64,000 nucleotides of DNA, from the NCBI RefSeq assembly GCF_003725795.1, contig NZ_RBEE01000002.1, forward strand, positions 186,001 through 250,000, written 5' to 3'. Both the position numbers and the translations under genes were made by a program. The stretch is from Pedobacter jejuensis (GTDB taxonomy: Bacteria > Bacteroidota > Bacteroidia > Sphingobacteriales > Sphingobacteriaceae). Of this stretch, positions 26,800 through 35,816 are shown piece by piece. The notes under the pieces were generated by a model. The model was not told where the DNA came from, searched no databases, and saw only the letters and a list, made by a program, of their open reading frames with translations. Every line of letters begins with the position of its first letter. The first letter of the stretch is position 1.

Positions 26800-26802
26800 A
26801 AC

Positions 26803-27183
26803 CTATTTGTGCTATTTAAATCCAAGATTTTCAGTCTAAATCTCATTATTTAAAAAATTGATAAAATCAGTATTTATCCTGCCTATCTGTGGTTAATTTA
26901 TTTGTGCATTTGAATCAAAGATTGTTAATCTAAATCTTATTATTTTAAAATTGATAAAATCAGTGTTTATCCTGTTTATCCGTGGTTGACTTATTTGTGC
27001 TATTTAAATCTAAGATTTTCAATCTAAATCTCATTATTTTAAAAATTGATAAAATCATTGTTTATCCTGTTTATCTGTGGTTGACTTATTTGTGCTATTT
27101 GAATCAAAGATTTTCAATCTAAATCTCATTATTCTAAAAATTGATAAAATCAGTGTTTATCCTGTTTATCTGTGGTTAATTTA
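26803..27183. repeat. Four tandem ~95-bp repeats right of the GxxExxY gene
   Basis: The anchor CCTGTTTATC occurs at 26971, 27066 and 27161, and as CCTGCCTATC at 26878, so the spacing is 93-95 bp. Each unit contains TTGTGCTATTTAAATC-like, AATCTAAATCTCATTATT and TTGATAAAATCAG blocks and ends near CTGTGGTTAA or CTGTGGTTGA. The end of each unit is the reverse complement of the left-hand repeat. The last copy encodes the final residues and stop of pyrF. No other gene is seen in this 350-bp stretch. Confidence 0.88.
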
Positions 27184-28001
27184 GCAGATACTAGTATCTG
27201 CTCCATTTCTCGTTGCAGTTTCAAAGCCTCTTCCCTCGCTTTTTCAGCGAAATCTTCGCCATTGCCTGCGTAAATAATTCCCCTGGAAGAATTAATTAAT
27301 AAACCACATTGCGAGTTCAAACCATATTTACAAACCTCATGTAAATCGCCACCTTGCGCACCAACGCCTGGTACTAACAGAAAATGATTTGGCACTAATT
27401 TACGTACATCGGCAAAGGCAGCACCACGAGTGGCGCCAACAACATACATCATTTGTTCGTCCGTTGCCCATTGTTGTGAGGTTTTCAATACTTTTTCGAA
27501 AAGCCTTTCACCTCCTATTTCTTTCAGTTGAAAATCGGCATGACCAGCATTTGAAGTTAAAGCAAGTAGAATTACCCATTTGTTTTCAAAACTTAAGAAT
27601 GGTGTTACCGAATCGCTTCCCATGTAGGGAGCAACCGTAACCGAATCGAAACTCATGTCTGATGATTGCTGATTAAAAAAAGTTTCTGCATACATTGCCG
27701 AGGTATTTCCAATATCTCCTCGTTTTGCATCAGCAATGCTAAAAATATCTTTAGGAATATACTTCCAGGTTTCGGTTAAAGTTTCCCAACCTTTTTTTCC
27801 ATAGCATTCGTAAAAAGCTGTGTTTGGTTTATAAGCTACACATAAATCTTTTGTTGCATCAATAATTTGTTTATTGAATTCCAAAATTGGATTTTCGTAC
27901 TTTAGTAAATGTTTAGGGATTTTATTTAATGAAGAATCTAGCCCAACGCATAAAAATGAACGTTTTTTTTGTATCTGCTCGAAAAGTTGTTGCTTAGTCA
28001 T
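27150..28001 (-). CDS. pyrF: Orotidine 5'-phosphate decarboxylase
   Basis: The 283-residue enzyme converts OMP to UMP, the last step of de novo pyrimidine synthesis. It is of the longer type-2 group, with [10 protein letters not shown] near the N-terminus, the catalytic D91-A-K93-R-G-D96 and the phosphate-binding [10 protein letters not shown] late in the barrel. The ATG at 28001 is chosen over the upstream 28022 start, which would add seven residues. The last ten or so residues ([10 protein letters not shown]) and the TGA stop lie inside the dispersed repeat, so the C-terminus has been altered by the repeat. Confidence 0.93.
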   Translation of the reverse strand: MTKQQLFEQIQKKRSFLCVGLDSSLNKIPKHLLKYENPILEFNKQIIDATKDLCVAYKPNTAFYECYGKKGWETLTETWKYIPKDIFSIADAKRGDIGNTSAMYAETFFNQQSSDMSFDSVTVAPYMGSDSVTPFLSFENKWVILLALTSNAGHADFQLKEIGGERLFEKVLKTSQQWATDEQMMYVVGATRGAAFADVRKLVPNHFLLVPGVGAQGGDLHEVCKYGLNSQCGLLINSSRGIIYAGNGEDFAEKAREEALKLQREMEQILVSAKLTTDKQDKH

Positions 28002-28023
28002 ATAATGCCTTATTTGCTGCAAA

Positions 28024-28413
28024 TATGAGGTTTTTTAAATTTTTAGAGTGATAAAAAAATAAGGTTACTAAATATTTTTATAAACAATTTAAACATTTGC
28101 TTGCAGTTTACGTTTCAAATACATACAATTGCACCATAATTTCTCAACCGTTTATCTGAATATCCCAGAAAAATCTATCAAGACTTGTTTTTTGTTACCA
28201 TTTTTTTGAAAACGATTAATCGTTTTTATTCAGCACTAAAACAATTATATTACATTTTGAGTATTAAAATCAAACTCAGTTTAGTTTTATAACCGTTAGA
28301 ATTTATATACAACAAAGCTGGGCTTCGACTAACAATATAGCCTTTGCAGATTTATAGCAGGGAAACATCCGTTATAAAAAATTTAAAAATTTCTTGAAAC
28401 ATATATATTTAGA
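28024..28413 (+). other. Non-coding gap upstream of rho
   Basis: About 390 bp between the divergent pyrF and rho genes have no open frame of note. The half nearest rho is a long AT-rich leader. I see no clear hairpin terminator, riboswitch or match to the dispersed repeats. Long leaders before rho are used for autoregulation in some bacteria, but nothing here proves that. Confidence 0.4.
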
Positions 28414-30132
28414 ATGTTCAGTAAAACAGAATTAAATGATAAGCTCACATCAGAATTACGTGAGCTTGCGAAAACCTATGGCATTGAAGCTGCCGATTCT
28501 CTAAGAAAAATTGACCTTGTTGAAGTGCTATTACATCAGCAAGAAATTATTAATGCTGCAAAATCAGGTGCTGATCCTTACAGTGAAGCAGCAACAGCTG
28601 AAGTTGAAGCAGCACCAGTAGCAAAAGTAAAAGCGTCTAAATCAGAAAAAGCACCCAAAGTAAATGCTCAGGCTACTGAAACTGTTACTGCTGAAAAACC
28701 TGCAAAAAAAAGAGCTCGACTATCAAAAGATGAAGTTGCGGCTCCAGTTGCGAGAAGAAAAGAATCTGTAACGCTTTTTGATGAACCTCAGCACCAACAG
28801 CAAACTGAAACGCAACCAGACCGGATTATTGAATCAGAAGAAGGTAGTAGCAAACCAATATCAGCTTTAATTGAAGAAAGTGCAGAACCAGTAGTTGCCG
28901 CACCTAAGCAACGATTAGAACAAAGAGAGAAAACACAAAGAGACGATAATCGCCAGCCAAAACAGCCAGGCGGCGGAAATCATCATAAAAATGAAAACAG
29001 TTATTCAAATTTAGATTTTGATAACGTTATTACAAACGAAGGTGTTTTAGAAATTATGCCAGATGGTTATGGCTTCCTTCGCTCTGCAGATTACAATTAT
29101 TTAACTTCTCCTGATGATATTTATGTATCACAATCACAAATAAAACTTTTTGGTTTAAAAACCGGCGATACTGTGAAAGGTAGCATTCGCCCACCAAAAG
29201 AAGGCGAAAAATATTTTCCTCTAGTTCGTGTAGAAACGATTAACGGCAGAGTGCCGGCAGAAGTTCGCGACCGTGTTCCATTTGATTATTTAACGCCACT
29301 TTTCCCAACAGAAAAATTAAATTTATTTACGGATAATAACAATTATTCTACCCGTATAATGGATTTGTTTACGCCAATTGGTAAAGGTCAGCGTGGTTTA
29401 ATTGTGGCACAACCGAAAACAGGTAAAACCAATTTACTGAAAGAAGTGGCTAATGCGATTGCTAAAAACCATCCAGAAGTTTATTTAATTATCCTTTTAA
29501 TTGATGAGCGACCAGAAGAGGTTACCGATATGGCAAGGAGTGTAAGGGCTGAGGTTATTGCTTCTACTTTTGATGAACCTGCAGAACGCCACGTAAAAAT
29601 TGCCAATATTGTTTTAGAAAAATCTAAACGTTTGGTAGAAAGCGGACACGATGTAGTTATCCTTTTAGATTCAATTACACGCTTGGCAAGGGCATATAAC
29701 ACAACGGCTCCGGCATCAGGTAAAATATTATCGGGTGGTGTTGATGCTAATGCTTTACATAAACCTAAGCGTTTCTTTGGTGCAGCTCGTAACATCGAAA
29801 ATGGAGGCTCTTTAACAATACTTGCAACAGCTTTAACCGATACAGGTTCTAAAATGGATGAAGTTATCTTTGAAGAATTTAAAGGTACCGGTAATATGGA
29901 ATTACAGTTGGATCGTAAATTATCTAACAAACGTATTTTCCCTGCTATTGATATTACTGCATCAAGTACACGTCGCGATGATTTATTATTGGATAGAGAT
30001 ACGCTACAACGTGTTTGGATTTTGCGTAACCACCTTGCAGATATGAACAGCCAGGAAGCTATGGAATTTGTACAAGCACAAATAAAAGGTACCAAAAGCA
30101 ACGAAGAGTTTTTAATTTCAATGAACAGCTAA
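28414..30132 (+). CDS. rho: Transcription termination factor Rho
   Basis: The 572-residue protein is an RNA-dependent hexameric helicase that ends transcription. It has a Rho_N helix bundle (1-43), then a large low-complexity insertion (about 45-205: Ala/Glu/Lys-rich, then Gln/Asn/Arg-rich), the cold-shock RNA-binding domain (210-282, with [10 protein letters not shown]), the P-loop QPKTGKT (about 333-339) and Walker [17 protein letters not shown] (from about 414). Escherichia coli Rho has 419 residues, so the insertion accounts for the excess. Long insertions are common in Bacteroidota and may help RNA binding or phase behaviour. Confidence 0.96.
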   Translation: MFSKTELNDKLTSELRELAKTYGIEAADSLRKIDLVEVLLHQQEIINAAKSGADPYSEAATAEVEAAPVAKVKASKSEKAPKVNAQATETVTAEKPAKKRARLSKDEVAAPVARRKESVTLFDEPQHQQQTETQPDRIIESEEGSSKPISALIEESAEPVVAAPKQRLEQREKTQRDDNRQPKQPGGGNHHKNENSYSNLDFDNVITNEGVLEIMPDGYGFLRSADYNYLTSPDDIYVSQSQIKLFGLKTGDTVKGSIRPPKEGEKYFPLVRVETINGRVPAEVRDRVPFDYLTPLFPTEKLNLFTDNNNYSTRIMDLFTPIGKGQRGLIVAQPKTGKTNLLKEVANAIAKNHPEVYLIILLIDERPEEVTDMARSVRAEVIASTFDEPAERHVKIANIVLEKSKRLVESGHDVVILLDSITRLARAYNTTAPASGKILSGGVDANALHKPKRFFGAARNIENGGSLTILATALTDTGSKMDEVIFEEFKGTGNMELQLDRKLSNKRIFPAIDITASSTRRDDLLLDRDTLQRVWILRNHLADMNSQEAMEFVQAQIKGTKSNEEFLISMNS

Positions 30133-30136
30133 TAAT

Positions 30137-30208
30137 AGGTAAGATGGAAGATGGCAAATGGTTAGGGTATCCCTTCCATCTCCCATTTTCCATCTCCCAT
30201 TTTCCATT
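30137..30208. repeat. CCATTTTCCATCT-type repeat with hairpin between rho and pssA
   Basis: AGATGGAAG (30142-30150) pairs with CTTCCATCT (30173-30181). After that come iterated CTCCCATTTTCCAT units. The same motif fills the gap at 33617-33750. The hairpin has no T-run, so termination is doubtful. Confidence 0.6.
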
Positions 30209-30210
30209 AT

Positions 30211-30906
30211 ATGAAAAGGCATATCCCTAATGCGATTACCTGTGCAAATCTATTTTCTGGTTGTATTGGAATCGTTTTCGCATTTAAAGGCGATTTACAA
30301 ACTGCTGCATACTTTGTAATTCTTTCGGGCGTTTTTGATTTTTTTGATGGAATGGTTGCCCGTTTATTGAATGTAAAATCTGCAATTGGCAAGGATTTAG
30401 ATTCTTTAGCCGATATGGTAAGTTTTGGATTTTTACCAGGCGTAATCATGTTTCAACTCTTAAAAGTAAGCGATTATTCTTCTGAATATCTTCCCTACTT
30501 AGGTTTTTTTATAACGGTTTTTTCGGCTTTGCGCTTGGCTAAATTTAATAATGATGAAAGGCAAACTGAAGATTTTATTGGTTTAAACACACCGATGAAT
30601 ACACTGTTCATCTGCTCGTTACCTTTCATTGCTGTAGATTATCCGCAGATAATTGGCTCTACCATTTTATTACTAGCCACAACGGCCATAACATCCTTCT
30701 TATTGGTAAGCGAAATAAAAATATTTTCTCTAAAATTTAGCAATTTAAGCTGGGCGAAAAATAAAATCAAATTCATATTTTTAATTCTATCGGCAATTTT
30801 AATAGCCGTTTTACAATTCGCCGCAATACCATTTGTGCTGGTAATTTATATTGCTTTATCAATTTTGCATTTCAGAGGTGAAAGCAATCCGTTAAAACAA
30901 ATTTAG
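30211..30906 (+). CDS. pssA: CDP-diacylglycerol-serine O-phosphatidyltransferase
   Basis: The 231-residue integral membrane enzyme makes phosphatidylserine, the precursor of phosphatidylethanolamine. The CDP-alcohol phosphotransferase motif is complete: D43-xx-D46-G-xx-A50-R51, G60, D64 and D68. About eight hydrophobic helices are predicted. It is 78 bp downstream of rho and its stop overlaps the stop of the convergent Hpt gene. No psd decarboxylase is in the window. Confidence 0.92.
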   Translation: MKRHIPNAITCANLFSGCIGIVFAFKGDLQTAAYFVILSGVFDFFDGMVARLLNVKSAIGKDLDSLADMVSFGFLPGVIMFQLLKVSDYSSEYLPYLGFFITVFSALRLAKFNNDERQTEDFIGLNTPMNTLFICSLPFIAVDYPQIIGSTILLLATTAITSFLLVSEIKIFSLKFSNLSWAKNKIKFIFLILSAILIAVLQFAAIPFVLVIYIALSILHFRGESNPLKQI

Positions 30907-31286
30907 CCAATATTATATTGAAGCCTAACGGCTGTTATTGCATCTTGTATTTGAACATAAACTTTATCTAAAAGCAAATGCAATTCATTAACTTTTTCCG
31001 TTAATAAATCTATGTTTACATCATTTTTCGCATCATTTTCTAGCGATTGAACAAATTCTTTAACATCATTTCTACCTACATAACAAAAAGTCGGTTTTAT
31101 TTTATGGGCACAATTTGCTACCTTCTTTAAGTCTTTAGCCAGTAAAGCATCATCAAGTTCTGCCATGTAAAAAGGTGTTTGCTCAATGAAGGTTTCTAAA
31201 ACTTCGATCATAAATTCAGGATCATGACCAACCATTTCTTTAAGATAGGATAAATCTAAGGGATGATTATCTCTGTTATCTTGCAT
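30903..31286 (-). CDS. Hpt (histidine phosphotransfer) domain protein
   Basis: The 127-residue single-domain protein is a four-helix Hpt module. The phospho-accepting His is H61 in ANCAHKIKPTF, close to the family HxLKG pattern (here HKIKP). It would shuttle phosphate between a hybrid sensor kinase and a response regulator, neither of which is encoded nearby. It lies 16 bp downstream of folK on the same strand, probably in one transcript. Confidence 0.85.
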   Translation of the reverse strand: MQDNRDNHPLDLSYLKEMVGHDPEFMIEVLETFIEQTPFYMAELDDALLAKDLKKVANCAHKIKPTFCYVGRNDVKEFVQSLENDAKNDVNIDLLTEKVNELHLLLDKVYVQIQDAITAVRLQYNIG

Positions 31287-31302
31287 AAATAAATATAACC
31301 AT

Positions 31303-31797
31303 TTACAATTTATTTACCTCCAAATCATCTAAAATATTTTCGGCAATCTCTAGAATAGTTTTTCCCAAAACCGGATGTTTCACATTAGGAGCGATTTCTG
31401 CTAAAGGCTTCATAACAAAGCCCCTATTTTGCATTTGTGGATGAGGAATTTGAAGCTTCCCTTCTATGTTAATAATATCGTTGCCAAATAAAATTAAATC
31501 GATATCTATCAACCGCTCACCCCATTTTTCTTTTCTAATTCTACCTAATTTAAGTTCAATTTCTAAAGCCTTATTTAAGAGCTCCAAAGCATCAAATTTT
31601 GTACTTATTTTTACAGCCTGATTCAAAAAATCGGGTTGATCCTCCTTTCCCCAAGCCGCTGTTTCGTAGATAGATGATACCGACAACACTTCTCCTGCTT
31701 CTTGCTCCAGTAGTTCAATTGCAAGTTGTAAGTTTTTAGGTCTGTCGCCTAAGTTTCCACCTAGTAACAAATAAGCAATTGTGTACTCTAATGCCAT
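31303..31797 (-). CDS. folK: 2-amino-4-hydroxy-6-hydroxymethyldihydropteridine pyrophosphokinase
   Basis: The 164-residue enzyme transfers pyrophosphate from ATP to the hydroxymethylpterin, a step in folate synthesis. Family motifs are LLLGGNLGDRPKNL near the N-terminus, ERLIDIDLILFG (about 92-103) and IPHPQMQNRGFVMKPLAEI. The length is normal. It is divergent from sppA with 52 bp between, and probably co-transcribed with the Hpt gene. Confidence 0.93.
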   Translation of the reverse strand: MALEYTIAYLLLGGNLGDRPKNLQLAIELLEQEAGEVLSVSSIYETAAWGKEDQPDFLNQAVKISTKFDALELLNKALEIELKLGRIRKEKWGERLIDIDLILFGNDIINIEGKLQIPHPQMQNRGFVMKPLAEIAPNVKHPVLGKTILEIAENILDDLEVNKL

Positions 31798-31849
31798 ATT
31801 TAGCCTTTGTATTTTTTATATCTTTACTGCACAAAATTAAAACATTTAA

Positions 31850-33616
31850 ATGAGAGAATTTTTTAAGTATCTATTTGCCTCAATGTTAGGGTTTTTCCTA
31901 TCAATCATTATTGTATTTTTCATCTGCTTTGTTATTATTGCTGCTGCCATTTCATCAATCGATGATGATAAAATGGTTTCCGTTGGCGATAATTCGGTTT
32001 TATTTTTAAACCTAGACCAAGCCATAACCGAGCGCACCCCTAAAAATCCATTTGGTAATTTACCAATTGTTGGCGGCGAGGAAAGAGATGGAATTGGCCT
32101 AAATGACCTATTAAAATCTATCAAAAGAGCAAAAAATGATGATAACATAAAATGTATCTATTTAAATGTGAGCAGTCCGAATGCAGGTTTTGCAACCATG
32201 CGAGAAGTTAGAAACGCGTTAATTGATTTTAAAAAATCACATAAGAAAATTTTAGCTTACAGCGAAGTTTATACGCAAGGTGCTTATTACCTGGCTTCAG
32301 TGGCTGATAAATTATATTTAAATCCTGAAGGTGCTTTAGAGTTTAAAGGCTTTAGTTCTGAATTAACTTTTTTTAAAGGAACACTTGAAAAAGTTGGTGT
32401 AGAAATGCAGGTTATTCGGGTAGGCAATTACAAAAGTGCTGTAGAACCTTACATCCTTGATAAAATGAGCGATTATAATCGCAAACAAGTTACCGCATAC
32501 GTGGGTGGATTATACAATACTTTTCTTACCGATATTGCGCAAAGCAGAGACATTCAAAAGGATAGCCTTTACAGCATCGCTGATAATTATAAAATCAGAG
32601 AACCGAAAGACGCTGTTGGCTTCAAAATGATTGATGGTTTGAAATACAAAGACGAAATCCTAGAAGAATTGAAAGCGCTCTCGGGTAAAACTAAAAAGCA
32701 AACTATCAGTTCTGTATCGATAAACGATTACGCAAAAAATAATGGCTCAACGGGTTCAGAGAAAGATAAAATTGCAATTATTTACGCAAATGGTGAAATA
32801 ACCGGCGGCGAAGGTTCTGATAACCAAATTGGTTCTGAAAGAATTTCTAGAGCAATCCGCAAAGCCCGCTTGGACGATGATATTAAAGCAATCGTACTCC
32901 GTGTAAATTCTCCGGGCGGTAGCGCTTTAGCTTCGGATGTGATTTGGAGGGAGATTGTTTTAACCAAGAAAGAAAAACCTGTTATCGCATCATTTGGAGA
33001 CGTTGCCGCTTCTGGCGGTTATTATATTGGTTGTGCTGCTGATAGTATTTTCGTTCAGCCGAATACCATAACCGGCTCAATTGGCGTTTTTGGCATCATT
33101 CCAAACTTCCAAAACTTAATGACCAATAAACTTGGTATCACTTTCGATGGTGTTAAAACAGGTAAATATGCAGATATTATGGCAACCAATCGCCCAATGA
33201 CTGCTGGAGAAAGATTCATCATCCAAAATGAGTTAAACAGAATTTACAACGGTTTTATTACGCGTGTAGCCGACGGCAGAAAAAAGAGTAAAGCATATAT
33301 TGATAGCATTGGTGGTGGACATGTGTGGATTGGAACCGATGCCGTACAAATTGGTTTAGCAGATAGAATAGGAAGTTTTAACGACGCCATTAACGCTGCT
33401 GCTAAAAAAGCCAAAGTAAAAGAATATAAAGTTGTAGAATATCCTGATGTAATCGACCCTTTAAAATCTCTTTTAGAAGAAAGCACTGATAAGATTAAAA
33501 CTTACTACACAAAACAAGAACTTGGTGATAACTACATGCTGTATAAGCAAATGAAAAAAGTTATTGCAAATTCTGGTATCCAGGCAAGAATGCCTTTTGA
33601 AGCCGTTATTAAATAG
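31850..33616 (+). CDS. sppA: Signal peptide peptidase SppA, 67-kDa type
   Basis: The 588-residue protein has one N-terminal membrane anchor (about 10-33) and two tandem ClpP-like domains. The catalytic Lys is K195 in VGNYKSA (first domain) and the catalytic Ser is S388 in AASGGYY (second domain), the split dyad of the long SppA form. It degrades cleaved signal peptides in the membrane on the periplasmic side. It forms a tetrameric bowl in known homologues. Confidence 0.92.
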   Translation: MREFFKYLFASMLGFFLSIIIVFFICFVIIAAAISSIDDDKMVSVGDNSVLFLNLDQAITERTPKNPFGNLPIVGGEERDGIGLNDLLKSIKRAKNDDNIKCIYLNVSSPNAGFATMREVRNALIDFKKSHKKILAYSEVYTQGAYYLASVADKLYLNPEGALEFKGFSSELTFFKGTLEKVGVEMQVIRVGNYKSAVEPYILDKMSDYNRKQVTAYVGGLYNTFLTDIAQSRDIQKDSLYSIADNYKIREPKDAVGFKMIDGLKYKDEILEELKALSGKTKKQTISSVSINDYAKNNGSTGSEKDKIAIIYANGEITGGEGSDNQIGSERISRAIRKARLDDDIKAIVLRVNSPGGSALASDVIWREIVLTKKEKPVIASFGDVAASGGYYIGCAADSIFVQPNTITGSIGVFGIIPNFQNLMTNKLGITFDGVKTGKYADIMATNRPMTAGERFIIQNELNRIYNGFITRVADGRKKSKAYIDSIGGGHVWIGTDAVQIGLADRIGSFNDAINAAAKKAKVKEYKVVEYPDVIDPLKSLLEESTDKIKTYYTKQELGDNYMLYKQMKKVIANSGIQARMPFEAVIK

Positions 33617-33750
33617 GTTTTTATGGAAAATGTAAGATGGGAAATGGAATCAAACCATCGTCCATCTTGCATTTCCATTTAACATTTTCCATCTTACATT
33701 TTCCATTTTCCATTCCCCATCTTACATTTTCCATTTTACATCTTTACCTA
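33617..33750. repeat. CCATCTTACATTTTCC repeat cluster between sppA and polX
   Basis: GGAAAATGTAAGATGG (33625-33640) has two exact reverse complements, at 33689-33704 and 33717-33732. Further partial copies such as CATTTTCCATC lie around them. The 16-bp arms could form a hairpin after sppA, but there is no T-run. The family recurs at 30137-30208. Confidence 0.75.
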
Positions 33751-33793
33751 TTTCATTCTTCAAACCACATCTTGTTTCCTAATTTTACAGCAT

Positions 33794-35470
33794 ATGGAGA
33801 ATAAAACCATCGCCCGTACTTTACGCCTTTTATCGCAGTTAATGGAATTGCATGAGGAAAATCCTTTTAAAATTAAATCGATTGCAAATGCTTATTTTAA
33901 AGTAGATAAATTGCCATTTGCATTGAAAGATAAACCCATCGAGGATATTGATAAAATAGACGGTATTGGTAAAGGTTTGGCTGCAAAAATAATCGAGTTA
34001 CTGCAAACCGGAGCACTTAAAGAGCTCAATGATATCATTCAGCAAACGCCTGAAGGCATTATTGAAATGCTTGGTATTAAAGGTATCGGACCAAAAAAAA
34101 TTCTGATTATTTGGAGAGATTTAAACATTGAAAGTATTGGCGAACTATATTACGCCTGTAACGAAAACCGCTTGATTGAGGCCAAAGGTTTTGGTTTAAA
34201 AACACAGGAAGAAATAAAAAAAGCCATCGAATTTAAATTGGCTGCAAATGGCCGATTTTTGTACGCACAAGTAGAAGGTTTTGCAGAGGCATTATTTGAT
34301 GAAATTTCCAAATGGTTGATAGAAGTTGATAAAGATTCTTTACTAGGTTTGACAGGGCAGTATCGCCGTGCTTGCGAAATCATTGATGAATTGGAATTTG
34401 TAATTGGTGCCGAAAACATTGAAAAAGTACAAACAAATTTGGAGTTGTTCGAGCCACTTTCACTCATTCGAGGTGAAGAAGCATTCATTGCAACAACTGA
34501 AACCGGTTTAAGAATTAAGATTTTTGTGGTAGAAAAAGCCGATTTCTACCTGGAACAGTTTAAGCAAACCGGAAATGCAGAACATGTTGAAAAAGTATTA
34601 AGACTGGCCGGAAATGGACCTTTTGCAAATGAAGAAGAAATTTACAGCAAAGCTGGATTGACCTTTATTGCGCCCGAACTTAGAGAAGACTTCGATGAAA
34701 TTGAACTGGCCAAAAATAATAATCTACCAAAATTAATTACTTACGATGATTTAAAAGGGAGTTTACACAATCATTCTACCTGGAGCGATGGTGTGCATAC
34801 CCTAGAACAAATGGCTGTTTATTGCAAGGAAATATTAAACATGCAGTATTTGGGCATTTGCGATCACTCTAAAACGGCTGTTTATGCTAAGGGTTTAAAT
34901 GAACAACGGGTTTATGGTCAGCACCAGGAAATTGATGAATTGAATAAAAAACTAACTCCATTCAAAATTTTTAAAGGCATTGAAAGCGATATTTTAAGTG
35001 ATGGTTCATTAGATTATTCAGATGATATTTTAAAAACTTTCGATTTCGTAGTAGCATCTGTGCACAGCAATTTACGCATGGATGAGGCTAAAGCAACTGC
35101 TCGTTTATTAAAAGCTATCGAGAATCCATATACTACAATTTTGGGTCATCCAACTGGTCGGTTGTTATTGAGTAGAGCTGGCTATCCGATAGATTATAAA
35201 AAAATTATTGATGCTTGTGCCGCAAATAACGTGGTTATAGAAATCAATGCAAATCCTTTACGTTTGGATTTAGATTGGCGCTGGCATCGTTACGCACTTG
35301 AAAAAGGCGTTTTACTATCTGTAAATCCTGATGCGCATCGAACTGAGGGCTTCCATGATATGAAATACGGTATTTTAGTGGCTCGTAAAGGTGGCTTAAG
35401 CGCTGATAAATGTTTAAATGCTTTTTCGTTGGAGGGTATAACCGAGTATTTTAATAGTAAGAAACCCTAA
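33794..35470 (+). CDS. PolX-family protein: degenerate polymerase plus PHP nuclease
   Basis: The 558-residue protein has the bacterial PolX layout: helix-hairpin-helix modules (about 50-145, GIGKGLAAKI and GIKGIGPKK), a polymerase X palm, then a PHP phosphoesterase domain (about 320-558). In the palm, the usual GSYRRG...DxD reads GQYRRA with E199 and E201 at the two Asp positions, and the third Asp position is K242. The PHP metal site is complete: H325, H327 and D332 in LHNHSTWSDG, then CDH, GIESD, SVHSN, LGHPTGR and PDAH. It is thus probably a 3'-5' exonuclease or phosphoesterase in DNA repair that no longer polymerises. It is followed by the dispersed repeats. Confidence 0.88.
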   Translation: MENKTIARTLRLLSQLMELHEENPFKIKSIANAYFKVDKLPFALKDKPIEDIDKIDGIGKGLAAKIIELLQTGALKELNDIIQQTPEGIIEMLGIKGIGPKKILIIWRDLNIESIGELYYACNENRLIEAKGFGLKTQEEIKKAIEFKLAANGRFLYAQVEGFAEALFDEISKWLIEVDKDSLLGLTGQYRRACEIIDELEFVIGAENIEKVQTNLELFEPLSLIRGEEAFIATTETGLRIKIFVVEKADFYLEQFKQTGNAEHVEKVLRLAGNGPFANEEEIYSKAGLTFIAPELREDFDEIELAKNNNLPKLITYDDLKGSLHNHSTWSDGVHTLEQMAVYCKEILNMQYLGICDHSKTAVYAKGLNEQRVYGQHQEIDELNKKLTPFKIFKGIESDILSDGSLDYSDDILKTFDFVVASVHSNLRMDEAKATARLLKAIENPYTTILGHPTGRLLLSRAGYPIDYKKIIDACAANNVVIEINANPLRLDLDWRWHRYALEKGVLLSVNPDAHRTEGFHDMKYGILVARKGGLSADKCLNAFSLEGITEYFNSKKP

Positions 35471-35524
35471 AGTATTAAGCCACGGAACAAAAGAGAATAC
35501 GAAATAAACCCTCTTACAAAAATT

Positions 35525-35816
35525 AACCACAGATAGATAGGATAAACACAGATAAGTTTTTGACAACATTATTTAGGCAGCCCAAATCTGTGTTCATCTG
35601 CGAAGATCTGTGGTAAAAAAACCTAACTATATCCCTAACCGCATATTTAATCACCCAAATCTGTGTTCATCTGTGAAAATCTGTGGTAAAAAAACCTAAC
35701 TAGATCCCTAACCGCATATTTAATCAGGTACCAACTGACTGCCACATGTTTAATTTGACATCCAAATCTGTGTTCATCTGTGAAAATCTGTGGTAAAAAA
35801 ACCTAACTTTGCTCCC
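35525..35816. repeat. Dispersed ACCACAGAT repeats with copied DUF4254 5' ends
   Basis: This 346-bp gap has one rightward copy (TTAACCACAGATAGATAG, 35525) and three complement copies (CCAAATCTGTGTTCATCTG) at about 35582, 35655 and 35762. After each comes GTGGTAAAAAAACCTAACT. The first two then carry AACCGCATATTTAATCA (35637-35653 and 35710-35726), an exact copy of codons inside the DUF4254 gene (35835-35851). The two complete copies are 73 bp apart. Confidence 0.85.

Noticed and set aside
26803..27183. Possible CRISPR array because of four tandem repeats
   Set aside because: The units are about 95 bp with no unique spacers, the whole unit is repeated, and no cas gene is near.
35790..35816. 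GTG at 35790 as the DUF4254 start
   Set aside because: The added residues would be encoded by the dispersed repeat; ATG 35817 is better placed.
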